NCBI GenBank assembly: GCA_963170055.1
Contig: CAUJGJ010000397.1
Location: 4,127,001-4,191,000, forward strand
DNA: 64,000 bases
From: Halisarca cf. caerulea
Lineage: Eukaryota; Porifera; Demospongiae; Chondrillida; Halisarcidae
Reading direction: 5' to 3'
Made by a program: the position numbers and the translations under genes. This document shows, piece after piece, positions 21,510 to 33,147 of this stretch (positions within the stretch are counted from its first letter, which is position 1; the number at the start of each line of letters is the position of its first letter). The notes beneath the pieces are model-generated. The model was not told where the DNA came from and did no database searches. It worked only from the letters and a program-made list of their open reading frames with translations.

Positions 21510-24169
21510 ATGGATGTTGGACAAGAGTTTCAATGTTTTTCAGACTTCAAAGCTGCTTTAAATAGTGTACGGAAGGAAGGAAATCATCCTTTGCGAGTTT
21601 TTAATAGCCAGACAGGCAAGGATTATAATAGAAGGTGAGGCCACGTGGACACCATAGACGAAGATAAATTTCGATTCACTTATTACAGTGTGAGGTGTGT
21701 ACATTAGGGAGATGCAAGACATCGTGGTAAAGGTATAAGACCAAACCAGCGGACATTTGCAATGGGATGTGAAGCTAAAATAACAGTTTCTTACAACAAG
21801 TGAGTGAAATGTGCTGATTCAAGTTGCATATTTTTTACACTGAACAGTGTGGTCATTTAACTTAGGCTATGTTTATGATGCAGTAGTATCAATTATCTGG
21901 AAATGGAGAATAGTATTAATAACAGTTTATTGCACTAAGTGTGCAATGCTGTGTGTCTTAAATGTACAGGCCTGGGAAGCTACAGTGTCAACTGTCACGT
22001 CATATCAGGTTTGTTAATACTCAATGCAGGTTAATCAAGAAACTGCTTGTCAGAGAATGTGTCTTGACCCATAATCATCGAGTTGGTGCTGAGATTTTAT
22101 CCCACTATCCCTCAAGCCGGAGGCTAACCCAGTAAGAGCAAGAAGAAGTAATGGCCATTCTTTCTCTTCACCCCAACAACAAGCATCTGAAAAAAATGAT
22201 CAAGAAAAAGTTTGGCAAGCTCACAACACTGAAGGACATCCAGAATTTAAAAGCAAAAGTGAAGGAAAAAGCCCGCCATGGATTACAAGATGCCCAGCTA
22301 CTTCTGGATTGCCTCCAAGAAGCCCTAGATCATGATAAAGCAGCAAGGGGTGGTTTGATTGTCAATGAAGACCATGTCCTCGAACTGTTTTATTTTCAAA
22401 GTGGTCACATGAGAAAGCTTTTCGGAAAATTTCCTGAAATTCTCCTTGTAGATGGTACCTAAAATGTGAATGGTCAAGGGATGCCCTTGTATTGCATAAT
22501 GGCTGAAGATGGTTACGGACATGGGCGAGTAGTTTTCTTTGCTGCGACAATAGAGGAAGATGCATCACACTTACAGAAAATATTTCAGTCCTTCAAAGAT
22601 GAAAACTCAGCATGGCAGTCTGTACGTGTTATCATTGTTGACAAAGATTTCAGTGAATGGAAAGTGCTCAGAGAAGAATTTCCCTCTGCAACAGTGCTGT
22701 TCTGCCAATGGCATGTGATCAAAGCCATGTTTAAGCACATAGCTGACTGTGGAATTGAGAAGTCCATGAGTGACAAGGCTAGAGAAACAATAATATGTTT
22801 AGTATATGCAAAGGATGAGTCTGAATATGATCAGCTCAAGGAAGAATTGTTTGAAGCTACAAATGTTAAATTTAAGAAGTATTTTCTAGCTAACTGGGAA
22901 AATTGCCAGGAAATGTGGGTAATGTTCAAGTGGGATACGTATGTGCACTTTGGAAACACAACAAACAATCGCCTGGAGAGTAACAACCAAAAGCTCAAAG
23001 ATGTAACAACAAGCACATCTACACTCTCAGAAATGTTCCAAAATGTTCTTCTTTTCGCTCGTACCTGTGAATCTGAGTACAAGCATTCTTCATTTACAGA
23101 AGAATTTACAACTGCTAGTGTTGTGGGTAACACACTTATTGATGAATGTGTCCCAGAAATTAAATCAGCCTGTACTCAGTATGCTGCTGCAATGTTGGTG
23201 GACCAGCTTAAAATTGCACCCTCTGTTGATTACAAGGTACTAGTGACCAAGAATGAAGGGATGTAGATGCTGGAGGTTCAAAGCCCAAATGGGAGTTTAC
23301 ACATGGTAAATCAATGTAGTGACATGGGCAGTGTTTGCTCTTGCAGTTTCCACAAAGCTATGTGTTTACCATGTCGACACATGTTTGCTGTTCAAATGTA
23401 CCAGAAACATCCTTTGTTTGATTCAAAGGTGATTGTGGCGTGGTGGCAAAAGCAATACCAACTACTTGAGAATCCAATGGAAGATGATATTCATCATGAC
23501 CAAGATGATAACAAGCAGGATGTGCAAGTGTTGTCTATGAACAATAATAGTGTATCACTGCTCAAAAACACTCTCACTCAAACTCAAAAATATAGAAAGA
23601 TGCAAACTCTGTGCCAAAAATTGGCGGCCATGGCTTCATTGTGTGGGATGGCAGAATTCAGAGAGAAGTATGCAGAAGTGAATCTCCTCATAAACTATTG
23701 GGAGTCTAACACTCAATTTGTTTTTGCCCCTACTGAAGACAAATTCAACATGGATTTGAGTGTCAAGCCCACTTCTTTTTCCACACAGCCTCCCATAGAA
23801 CAACCCCCAGATGCAGGGTCAGAACCAGTTAATCATTCGTCAAGCACAGGACCAATCTCTCACTCGTCAGACACAGGACCAAGCCATCACTCGTCAGACA
23901 CAGGACCAATAGTCCATCGCACATTGGACGCAGAACCAGGCCATCACTCATCGAACACAGGTCCAGTTAATCATTTGTCGAACACAGGACCAATCTCTCA
24001 CTCGTCAGACACAGGACCAATCCATCACACATTAGACGCAGGACCAAGCCATCACTCGTCAGACACAGGAACAATTCATCATTCGTCAAACACAGGATCA
24101 ATCCATCACTTATCAGACACAGGAGCAATCTATCACTGTCAGACACAGGACCAATCCATCACACATTAG
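21510..24169 (+). pseudogene. MULE-type transposase with SWIM zinc finger
   Basis: A Mutator-like (MULE) transposase. ATG 21510 opens a FAR1/WRKY-GCM-like N-terminal region (FKAALNSVRKEG...VFNSQTG, then GKGIRPNQRTFAMGCEAKI). An intron runs from about 21799 to the AG before 21970. The core shows ILLVDGT (first D), VIIVDKDFSEW (second D), CQWHVIKAMFKHI and NRLESNNQKLK (E), followed by the SWIM finger CSCSFHKAMCLPCRHMF. One frame throughout from 22092, but premature stops at about 21635 and 21694, near 22132, at 22460 and at 23264. The C-terminus is a 27-bp minisatellite. Downstream, same strand, is an Ulp1-PHD frame that may be later exons of the same gene. Confidence 0.85.
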
Positions 24170-24356
24170 ACGCAGGACCAAGCCATCACTCGTCAGACAA
24201 AGGAACAATTCATCATTCGTCGAACACAGGACCAATCCATCACTCAATAGACACAGGACTAATGCATCACCCATCAGACACAGGCCCAGTCCATCACCCA
24301 TCAGACACAGGACCAGTCTATCACCCATCGCACACAGGACCAATCGATCATTCATC
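23815..24356 (+). repeat. 27-bp coding minisatellite (about 20 units)
   Basis: Units resemble CACTCGTCAGACACAGGACC plus AATCCAT, encoding the nine-residue repeat HSSDTGPIH with variants (TLDAGPSHH, SNTGPVNHL). A one-base deletion at about 24136 (CACTGTCAG instead of CACTCGTCAG) shifts the frame and ends the ORF at 24169, while later units continue to a GT donor at about 24367. Predicted to be a disordered, His/Ser-rich linker. Confidence 0.9.
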
Positions 24357-24518
24357 AGGTACTCAGGTATGTATATACATGCATATTGTACACCCGTGTC
24401 ATGTATGCATGTCATGATGCATAATGTATACAAATGTTACAGTTCATATAGGAATGTCTGGATAAAATAAAAATATTATTATGATAGTGTTATTCAATTG
24501 TAATAATTATTGTTCTAG

Positions 24519-25538
24519 GAACAAGGAGATCAAGGGGACGTCCAAAGAATACTGGTAAGGTATGGCCTAGGAAGATAGGAAAGCAAAGGAAAAGCTCACC
24601 AAGTACAGCTCTGAAAGAGAATATTCAGCCCAAGACAGTTTTAGACAAAGATAATTCTTTCACAATACAAAACCTATTCACTGCCCTGGAACACTGGCCT
24701 ATAGAGCAAGGGTAAGGAGACAGCACAGTCAGAAGGAAGTTATTGCAAGTGTGGATCTTACCAATATGGTTGATGTTCCTGAATTGGGAGATACTAGTAC
24801 ATTCAATCTGTTATTTATATTGGCAATGCAAAGATTACTAAAGCTGATTTACTACGCCTTCAGCAAAAGGGCCATTGGTTGAATGATCGTCTCATCAATG
24901 CAGGTATGATACTTTTGAAGAATAAGTTTCCTCACATTGGTGGGCTACAGGATGTTATTCTTAGAAGAACACTATGTTTTGATTGTGATGGTACTCCATT
25001 TGTACAGACTTTAAATACTAAAGATTCACATTGAATTTGTGTCACCAACATAGGATGCAAGCCAAACTCGATAAGAGTTTATGATAGTATGAAAACAGGG
25101 GATGTACCTCTCCAGACCAAAGAATGTATAGCAGCTCTCTTAAATTGTCAATCCAGAGTCATTTTTGTTTCATTTCCAGATGTTCAGCAGCAGACCGATG
25201 GTGCAAGCTGTGGACTTTTTGCTTTAGCACTTGCTTATACACTTTGTGAAGGAAAGGATCCCTCACATATGACATACACATCATTGCACTTCCGGGAACA
25301 CCTCTTGAGATGTCTTGAATTGAAAGAAATGACAAGCTTTGCTTGTAAGAATACTTTGTACAAGCCTGGAAAGCCATTGGTTACAAAGTTTAGTGTTTAT
25401 TGTTTGTGTTGTCTTCCTAACACAGGTGATGACAAGGTTTGTTGTAGTTCCTGCTCTGAATGGTATCATTATACATGTGTAAATCTACCATCAGGGAAAG
25501 AGATTGAAGATGCATGGTACTGTAGCAATTGTGCTTAA
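24519..25538 (+). pseudogene. Ulp1-like protease fused to a PHD finger, in the MULE
   Basis: After an AG at about 24519 the frame reads TRRSRGRPKNTGK, a possible basic AT-hook-like stretch, then KGHWLNDRLINAGMILL, a typical Ulp1 entry motif. Catalytic positions: SH followed by TGA at 25032-25034 (His kept, the usual Trp is a stop), VYDSM (Asp) and QQQTDGASCGLF (Gln and Cys). The uninterrupted C-terminal ORF starts at 25089 and finishes with a PHD-type zinc finger: CLCC, CCSSC, WYHYTC, WYCSNC (Cys4-His-Cys3). PHD fingers read histone tails; Ulp1 domains cut SUMO-like proteins. Same strand and spacing as the MULE transposase, with intron-like gaps, so probably its C-terminal exons or a second gene of that element. 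Confidence 0.75.
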
Positions 25539-25754
25539 TGGTATATATATTGCAACCTTATTTGATTTTAACACTGTGTGATAATCAATCATGATCAGTT
25601 GATACAATGTTTCCGTTGAGTCTTTTGTATACATGCAGAGCATTAACGCACACAGAATTTGATAAAATGTGCCAAAGTACTCAGGAATAAACGCAAATCG
25701 CGGTGTGCAACGACGAAAAAGCGTGGCTGTGACAGTAGCATCGATCATCAGTAG

Positions 25755-25880
25755 GTGTTAATAGCATATCTGTGACTGTTTCTGCCACTGATCGGTGGTA
25801 ATAGTGTAGATGTGACTGTTCCTGCCACCGATCGGTGGTAATAGCATAACTGTCGCTATAGATATACCACCGATTTATCA
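25755..25880. repeat. 40-bp tandem repeat, about three units
   Basis: Units contain CTGTGACTGTTYCTGCCACC and GATCGGTGGTAATAG; the last is degenerate and followed by a palindrome-like ACCACCGATTTATCAGTGG, also present at about 18551-18571. No coding sense. Confidence 0.7.
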
Positions 25881-26710
25881 GTGGTAATAGACTCGGCCTT
25901 ATTTATATCATTTTTACTTTCACCAGAAGTGTCTGTAAGGTCCGTCAACAACATGGCGCACTTTCGGGTGGTAATCGGTCTCGCTGTTATATTCTACTGG
26001 ACTTTGTGTTTTTGCTCCTGTTTTAATCAGCGAAGAAACTTTTAACCATAAGGAGTTGTTTTGAGAGTTAGTTACGAAGTTTAAACTGGCACAAAGAATT
26101 TCAGTGGGTATTCGAGTTTAAGAGGTTTACCGACAAGTCTAAAGGTGTTGTCTTCGTTAAAAAAAGCATTGGAAGGACTTGAAAAGTGGCAAAAGCTCTT
26201 CTGATGCCTCGTATAACCCAGAAGAGAAGTTAGACAAAGAATTTAGGATCAAAACATCCACGGATGGATGGATAAACAGAGAAATTTATCTTGCGTTACT
26301 GCGGAAGTCTATGGAAGTCAAGAAAACGTTCAAGAAAGCTTCGGAAACAGGTGAGATGGCTAGTGAAAGCTTTGTTTCTTTGGTTAACCATTTTGAAATG
26401 TTTGAATGTGTATTTAAAGTGGTTTGGTGTGGTTTAATACAAGTAGGCCATAGTAAACAAAATTCTTTGTGTCGGGTCTTGGATATGTTTGCGTACGTGT
26501 GTGTGATAGTGTTTGTGTGTTTGTTTAGACCTTGTCTAGCACAGCAAAGAACGTTGAAGAAGCCTTTAGGATGAAAACGTTCATTGATAGAAGGCAAACT
26601 TCAAAACTTCACAACGCGGTATTGCAGAAGAATTTTGAGACAAAGATAAGGTTGAAGAAAGCTTCAGTAATAGGAAAGATGACCATTGAAAGGTCTATTT
26701 ATTTAGGTAA
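25881..26710 (+). other. Exon-like repeat unit, copy 2, with duplicated coding block
   Basis: Matches the reverse complement of 4960-5430. A coding block (about 26164-26385) contains KSSSDAS...EFRIKTSTDGWINREI and KKASETGEMA; a second, diverged copy lies at 26540-26706 (AFRMKTFIDRRQ, KKASVIGKM, ERSIYL) and ends at GTAACC. The gap between them starts GTTAACC, so it may be an intron with a mutated donor. I do not recognise the protein. Recurrence at two loci and tandem exon duplication suggest a real gene family or a TE-borne gene. Confidence 0.4.
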
Positions 26711-26819
26711 CCGTTTTTGAACGTATATGTAAGAATTGTTGTATTTTCCTGAATATGGTCGCTTATGTTTATGTTTGCTTGTGTCTGTGTGTTTATTTGA
26801 GCATGTTCCTGTGTTTAGG

Positions 26820-26822
26820 TGT

Positions 26823-26884
<62 letters not shown>

Positions 26885-27425
26885 TTGTGGTCTCATTATT
26901 TATTGTTCTTTCTTCTCATGTTCAGAATATAGACTAAATCATAAAGACAATTGGTGAGATTGTGTGTTTTGCATATGTAAGGTATAGTTGAGTGCTTTTG
27001 TTTGTTTATGTGATGTGTGTGTGTGCATGTGTGTGTGTATGTGTTTGTGTGTTTGTTTTTCATTGTTTATTGTTCTTTTTTTTCGTGTTCAGAATATACG
27101 CTAAATCATGAAGGCCATTGGTGAGATTGTGTGATGTCTATAGTTGAGTGCTTTTGTTGCATGTGTGTGTGTGTGCACGTGTTTGTGTGTGTGTGTGTGC
27201 ACGTGTTTGTGTGTGTGTGTTTGTTTGTGTGTGGGGGTGTAAACTTGTGTGAGTGGTGTGTGCACGTGTGTGTATGTGTGTGTGTATGTGTTTGTGTGTT
27301 TGTCATTTCATTGTTAAATGTTCTGTATTTTCATGTTCAGAATACAGGCTAAATCATGAAGGCAATTGGTGAGATTGTGTGTTTTGTATGTGTGATGTAT
27401 AGTTGAGTGCTTTTGTTGCATGTGT

Positions 27426-27466
<41 letters not shown>

Positions 27467-27560
27467 TATGTGTGTGTGTGTGTTTGTATGTGTACATGTA
27501 TGTGTATGTGTGGGGGGGTGTAAACTTGTGTGTGTGGTGTGTGTGTTCTCCAGAAATAAT
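26820..27560. repeat. (GT)n-rich tract with three tandem microexon-like blocks
   Basis: Long (TG)n runs at 26826-26883, 27163-27300 and 27425-27490 alternate with three copies of a block reading TTCAG, then a 28-nt core beginning AATAYA, then GTGAGATTGTGTG (near 26925, 27091 and 27340). Each core is flanked by perfect AG and GT dinucleotides. Confidence 0.75.
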
Positions 27561-27562
27561 GC

Positions 27563-29480
27563 GTGTGTGGGATTTGCGATTATGTACACTTTGTTCATGG
27601 CTGTAAGAGCTTTCGAATGATACCGCACTTGGCCTATTTCCTGGCATACCGCAAGTTTGCTGCTACCTCAATGATATCCTCATTACTGGAAGAGATGATA
27701 CCCTGCACTTGCAACACCTCCAATAGTTATTGGAGTGTGCCTCAAAAGACCTAAGTGTGAGTTCATGAAAGAATCCATGGAGTACTTAGGTTATAGGATA
27801 GATTCTCAGGGCATCCACACAATGCAATCTAAGGTAGAAGCCATTTTGCAAGCCCCACCTCCTGAAAATCCTCAGCAACTGTGGTCATTTCTAGGCCTAG
27901 TGAATTATTGTGCCAGGCCATTGTTTAATCTCCTGTTTTGATACATTATGACCCTGACTCCAAAGACCAATGATGGCCAATACAATACTCGGCCCAAAGA
28001 AAGGCATTCCACCTCTTGCTTCAGCCCGTCTTCAGCGATGGGCAGTCCTTTTGTCAGCATACCACTACTGTATTAAGTACAAATCTACGCATGACCATGC
28101 CAATGCTGACTGTTTGTCCCAGTTGCCCCTGCCTGGGAACACCAAGGAAGGTCATGCTCCAGAAGTCAGATTGACAGTTTACCTGTCACACATCAGATTC
28201 AACTGGCCACACAGCGAGATCCTATACTTAGCAAGGTGCTGACTTATACACGTCACAATTGGCTGGATGATATTCCTGAGGAACTGAAGCCCTATAGCAA
28301 CCATCATGATGAGCTGACCCTTGAAGGTAATTATGTGCTCTGGGATATACGTGTCATTGTCCCAAACTCTCTACAGGGTAAAGTCCTCAAGGAGCTTCAT
28401 TGAAACCATGCAGGCATGACACAGATGAAACGAGTTGCAAAAAGTTATGTCTGGTGGCCCAAGATGGACCAGAACATTGAAGACCTGGCCAAATCCTGCA
28501 GCGCTTGTCAGAGCAATCGAGATGCCCCTGCTGCAGCTCCCCTTCATCTCTGGACTTGGCCTGCCAAACCCTGGCAGTGCATTTACATAGATTTTGCTGG
28601 CCCACTCCGAAGCAAAATGTTCTTTCTGGTGGTGGATGCACACTCCAAGTGCCCAGAAGTCTTTGAAATGCTGTCCACTACATCTTCTGTGACTATCCGT
28701 GTTTTGCATCATCTGTTTGCAGCTTATGGTCTACCTCTTCAGATCTTCTCAGATAATGGCCCTCAGTTTTGTTCTCGGGAACTTTCCACATTCCTTCAAG
28801 AAAATGGAATAAAACATATTCGCCGTGCACCCTACCACCCAGCATCCAACAACGGCTGGTGAACAACAAGGGTTGCCACTTCAGCACCGTCTAGCAAACT
28901 TTCTACTTAGTTACTGCTCCACTCCCCACTCTTCCACCAACCGCATTCCCAGCTCATTGTTTCTCAATCGAGAAGTTTGCACACGTTTGGACCTCTTGAA
29001 GCCCAGTTGTGAGGTCCAGGTACTGAGCAAGCAGGACAAGCAGTCTCAGCATCATGACCAACATGCAAAATCTCGTCAATTTAATGTTGGACAGCAAGTG
29101 ATGGCACGTAACTATGGTCCAGGCCCCAAGTGGATTCCAGCAGTGATCAACTCACACCTGGGACCACTAACAGCCAGTGTGTAAGTTCAAGAGAGGAACC
29201 CATTATGGAAGCATCATCACGATCAACTGCGATCTACAAATGTTGGTAACACCCCGCAAGTGGACAGTTGTGAAGATGCAGTAGCATTTGCGCAACCATG
29301 TACCTCCAACTCTACCATACCACCGTCATCTCTGAAGACACCATCATCACCTCTTTACCGATCATCATCATCATCACCACGTTATCCACAATGCCATCGC
29401 CAACCACCTCAACAGACAAAATTATAACGGTTGGCCATCGGCCAAATGCCGTGCTTAGTCTTAAGATGGCCGCACAATAA
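27563..29480 (+). pseudogene. Ty3/gypsy pol remnant (RT thumb, RNase H tail, integrase)
   Basis: Degenerate gypsy polyprotein in several frames. Near 27655-27690 the RT active site appears as YLNDILITG, with Asn for the first Asp. Then LKRPKCEFM...EYLGYRI (thumb), LQRWAVLLSAYHY...HANADCLSQLPL (end of RNase H), and integrase: KSCSACQS, YIDFAGPL (D), SDNGPQFCS (D). The region that should hold the catalytic Glu is lost at about 28855, where HPASNNGW is followed by a stop. A C-terminal DNA-binding tail (GPGPKWIPAVI) follows in another frame. No LTRs found. A clade different from the elements at 12297 and 53765. Confidence 0.8.
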
Positions 29481-30305
29481 GTTCTGTAATCTGACATTTT
29501 GGCTGGTCAAATTTTGGCCTGTGATGAAAAATGACAAGATAAACTAACCTTTTTTACTCTCAAACATTTTAGAATGCAAGTCAATCAATCAATTTTAAAA
29601 TATTAACCCTGGATTCTTCAGTTTAGGTTCCTATAGCAGCGCTGATAGCGACTACGACGAATGCGGCCATTTTGTTACTATAAATAGTAACACCATTTTT
29701 CACTAGTAAAACTAAGCAAGGTACTACAACAATCAAGCCAATAGTGATTATTAATCACTAATGAGTGGTTTCATCCATTGAAATTGGACTCTGACTAAAA
29801 CTATCAAAGCAGTTTCTTGTGTGGAAGTAGTGCAGTGTGTGTTCCCACTTTTGGCTGTGACGGTTTTCTGGTGCATAAATGTTTTCACCTTGTTACAGTC
29901 ACATCTGACCATGTCCGACCAAATGTAGCATTGATCTGACATATTATCAGAACAAGCATGAAGAGTTATAATTGGGTCTGCCTCAACGTTTTGGACACGC
30001 AGTGCCAACTTAATATTTTGTGTGTCATTTGTCTATGTATTCACTCATGCACTGTTTGTGTTTATGCCACAGTTCACGCATGTCTCATTTTCTTTTGTCA
30101 TACCATCAGTTTATTTGTAGGGGAGAAGTGTAATGTATGTGTACATGTAATGTAAAGTAACTGGTTTAGATGTGTTACTGTGACTAGCTAAGTGACAGAC
30201 ATGATTAATGAGTTGTGTTGTGCATTGCGCGGTTGTGCGCTCCCATTTTGTTTTCCCTTGTCCTTGTACTTGTATTGCTGCATGATATGTATATTAGAGT
30301 AATAA
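29481..30305. other. Unassigned, nothing recognised
   Basis: No ORF with a recognisable domain. CCATTTTGTTACTATAAATA near 29668 looks like an element terminus but no partner was found. Confidence 0.35.
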
Positions 30306-31480
30306 TTGAGTGGTAAAAGTGCTGATGTAGATCCAAAAGTTGTGGCAGAATTTAAAGAAAGGCCTTCATCGATTATTGGCAATTATAATCTAGACGATAT
30401 CTTCAACTGTGACGAGACTGGAGTGTTTTACAGGAGTCTTCCGGATAAAACCCTTGTATACAAGGGAGATTCTGCTAACGGTAAGCACTCCAAAGAGAGA
30501 CTCACTGTTTTGTTTGCCTGCAGTAAATCTGGAGAGAAGCTGAACCATTTGTCATTGGCCATTCGGAAAACACTTGTGCCTTTTGGGGACTGGACAAAGA
30601 CCAACTCCCAGTCATGTAGAGAAGCAACAAGAAGGCATGGATGACAGGGTCACTATTCAACGAGAGTGGCTGGGGGCATGTCAATAGACCAATGAAACTC
30701 CACAAAAGAAATATTCTCCTTTTTATGGATAGTGTTTCTAGTCATGGAGGTGCATCAGTTCTCTCTATATCAAATGTTTCTGTCAAGTTTCTGCCACCAA
30801 ACACGACACCTGGCATTATACAAGCATTCAAGCTGCACTATCAAAAGCATCTTCTAACTCATGTTATGACGTGCCTTGACAGTTTCTCTTCAGCCATTGA
30901 GATTTCCAGACATGTCACAGTTCTGAATACCATTACGTGGATTAACAAAGCCTGGAAGGCAGTAGAGCCCATCACAATAGCCAAATCCTTTCATGCCTGT
31001 GGATTTCCAATGCTAAATGAATCAAACATCCAAGTTGGCCCTGACAGTAATGAAATTTCTAGCAGTGTCTTGACAGTACAAGAACTTCTCAGGAGTGCTG
31101 CTGCCAACAAGATGGAAGTGGCAATGGATGCTGATGAATACACAAGCTTTGAAAGGGACATGCCTACTGAGAATACTATGGATTAGTTGGTGGAGCAATA
31201 CAAGGATCCACAAAGCAACACTGAAGCGAATGCAAGGACAGATGACAGTGATGAAGAGGGTGAGAAAAATGAGTATAATGAAAGTTGTGAAAGACAATGC
31301 ACTCTTGATTACAGTGATGATCTAGGCCTCTTGGGTCAACTTCATTGGTTTGCATCTCAAAATGATGGTGATATTCTACCAAGTATCAATAAGCTTCCAG
31401 ACCATGTAGAGCAGAAGATCCTTGAGCAGCACAGACAAGGGAGGCAAACCTTTATTACAGACTTTTTTAGCAGTACATAG
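30306..31480 (+). pseudogene. pogo/Tigger transposase, third catalytic Asp deleted
   Basis: Partial DDE transposase across at least three frames. Visible: NCDETGVFYRSLPDKTL (first D), KERLTVLFA, KKAWMTGSLFNE, NILLFMDSVSSHG (second D) and KFLPPNTTPGIIQAFKLHY. In related proteins a QPxDQ motif with the third Asp sits between PPNTT and GIIQAFK; here it is deleted. An acidic tail and a final QTFITDFFSS follow, with a TAG at about 31184. The N-terminal DNA-binding domain is absent. Confidence 0.85.
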
Positions 31481-31484
31481 ACCT

Positions 31485-32647
31485 CGCATGTGGGACATGT
31501 CCAATTTGCACTTTTATGGCTTCAGCGGTTACAAAATGTTCCTTCGCTTTTTTGTTTTATTTCTCTTGAGAAAATAGCGCTATCTTCTAGCAACTGGTAT
31601 CTTGTATAGATAGCTATATTACCTATCGTTTGATGCCAAACTTGAAAGTATTCTGTTCGTTCTAACAAAAGTATACACATTCTCCCTAAACATATAAAAA
31701 CATGAAAAAAGGCTGGGAGGCAGTGCAGCTTTGAAGCTGGGGGCATAAATATTGGCATACACCTTATCTAAGTATCTAAAACTTCCATGTTGGGGATTTG
31801 AAGATCTCTAATAGTTTTGGAGAAAATCACTGAAAACCGCTATTTCATACAATGTAAGCTCACCTTTTTGCCTATAACTTGTGAATACGGCAATGGATCA
31901 AAATCCCCAACATGGAAGTTCTGTATTATCCTATAATACAGCCTAAAAACGAAGAAAAGTAGGGCAATGGGCGGTTTGCCACTGCCTTCCAGCCATTAAA
32001 GTTTTCACTGGCCTAGAACTACCTAGCCGCCATTTTGTCACATGACTGTTGCATGATACATTAAAGTGACGTCACCTTGAGGAATCACTAGTAAAGTGGA
32101 ATAGAGGCAAAATTTCCGTATTCTGATACTAAGTCCTTTCATTTCGTACCTTTTTGTTGCTGATATGTAGTCTTACTCGCCGAGAAAGACGGAACACTCC
32201 CAAATTTTGGTGCTGCAATTTTATATGCGCACTAAAAGTCTTCAAAGATAAAAGACGATGTTTTTCCCAAAGGAAAGAAGCCCGAAGAACCTCTAATCTG
32301 GTAAGCGCAGTAACCCAGACTTTTACTGACGTGTTTGAACTATACTTTGTCTTTTGATTCGCTTAGTTTTGCATCGCCAGCCCTTTCTGTTTCTCCTTTA
32401 CGAGCATCAACGGAAAGCATCTGACGATGCAAAACTTAGATTCATCGTAGGCGAAAGTTTGAGGCCTTGAGCGAGTCGATTTTGAACATCATGTAGGGCT
32501 GTTTTGAAATCTTTAACATCAAAATCTTTTGCCAAAGTCACGGGCTGGTCACATGACATTGTATCGCGAAGCCAGCTAAGGTTGTGAAATTCCTTCTATT
32601 AGACACCTCTGCTGAAATTCTAAGCTCACGGACATGTCCCACATGCG
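31485..32647. mobile_element. CGCATG-family TIR element (subfamily C)
   Basis: Starts CGCATGTGGGACATGTCC and ends with its complement after a short CTCAC interruption; 1163 bp. An internal inverted repeat is built on ACTTCCATGTTGGGGATTT and its complement (31784-31803 and 31900-31920). No transposase. The flanking dinucleotides (CT and AG) do not match, so no TSD is claimed. Confidence 0.8.
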
Positions 32648-33147
32648 AGCTAGGCCTATCCAGAACATATTTTATTAACAAACTATTATATGTATTTGGA
32701 TTTGGTTTCATGATTATACTATTGTGTAGCTTGATTATATTCATAATATAATGCTACTGACTATTACAGTATAGTTATAATAGTGGTGTATGTAACTTTA
32801 TTCATTATTATACTGTACATGTATTTCTGTATAATTCTTGATAATCCAGAATTTTTGCTAATCCAGCCAAAACTTTGTGTCCCTTGGAGCGTCAGATTAG
32901 CAAGGTTCCACTGTATCCAATAACTGCTTATGCATAATGTATTAACCTATGAATATGATTGAATTATTATGAATATGATTAATGAACTTATGAATATTCT
33001 AATTATCACTATTGAATATTTATAAGGTAAATTCCAAATTCAATAGCTCGCAGTAGGAATGGAAATGGGTCCTCATACTGGACCTTCACATTTGTCTCGC
33101 ACAGATCATGCACCACCTACAAAATCTTAATATCGGCCAAAAACATA

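Larger units (their letters stand above)
30306..32913 (+). mobile_element. pogo/Tigger remnant, right TIR present
   Basis: The right end at about 32895-32913, read inverted, is CAGTGGAACCTTGCTAATC, a pogo-type TIR next to TA. The left end is missing. The transposase pseudogene fills 30306-31480 and a CGCATG element (31485-32647) sits in its 3' UTR. Confidence 0.75.

Noticed and set aside
23266..24360. CRISPR-like array of 27-bp repeats
   Set aside because: No spacers: units are contiguous, coding and vary internally; a minisatellite in a MULE gene in eukaryotic DNA.
26699..27628. ORFs rich in Cys-Val or Thr-His
   Set aside because: Translations of (GT)n microsatellite; no information.
29312..29497. 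Met/Val-rich minus ORF
   Set aside because: Arises from a simple (ATC)n-like tract in the gypsy C-terminal region.
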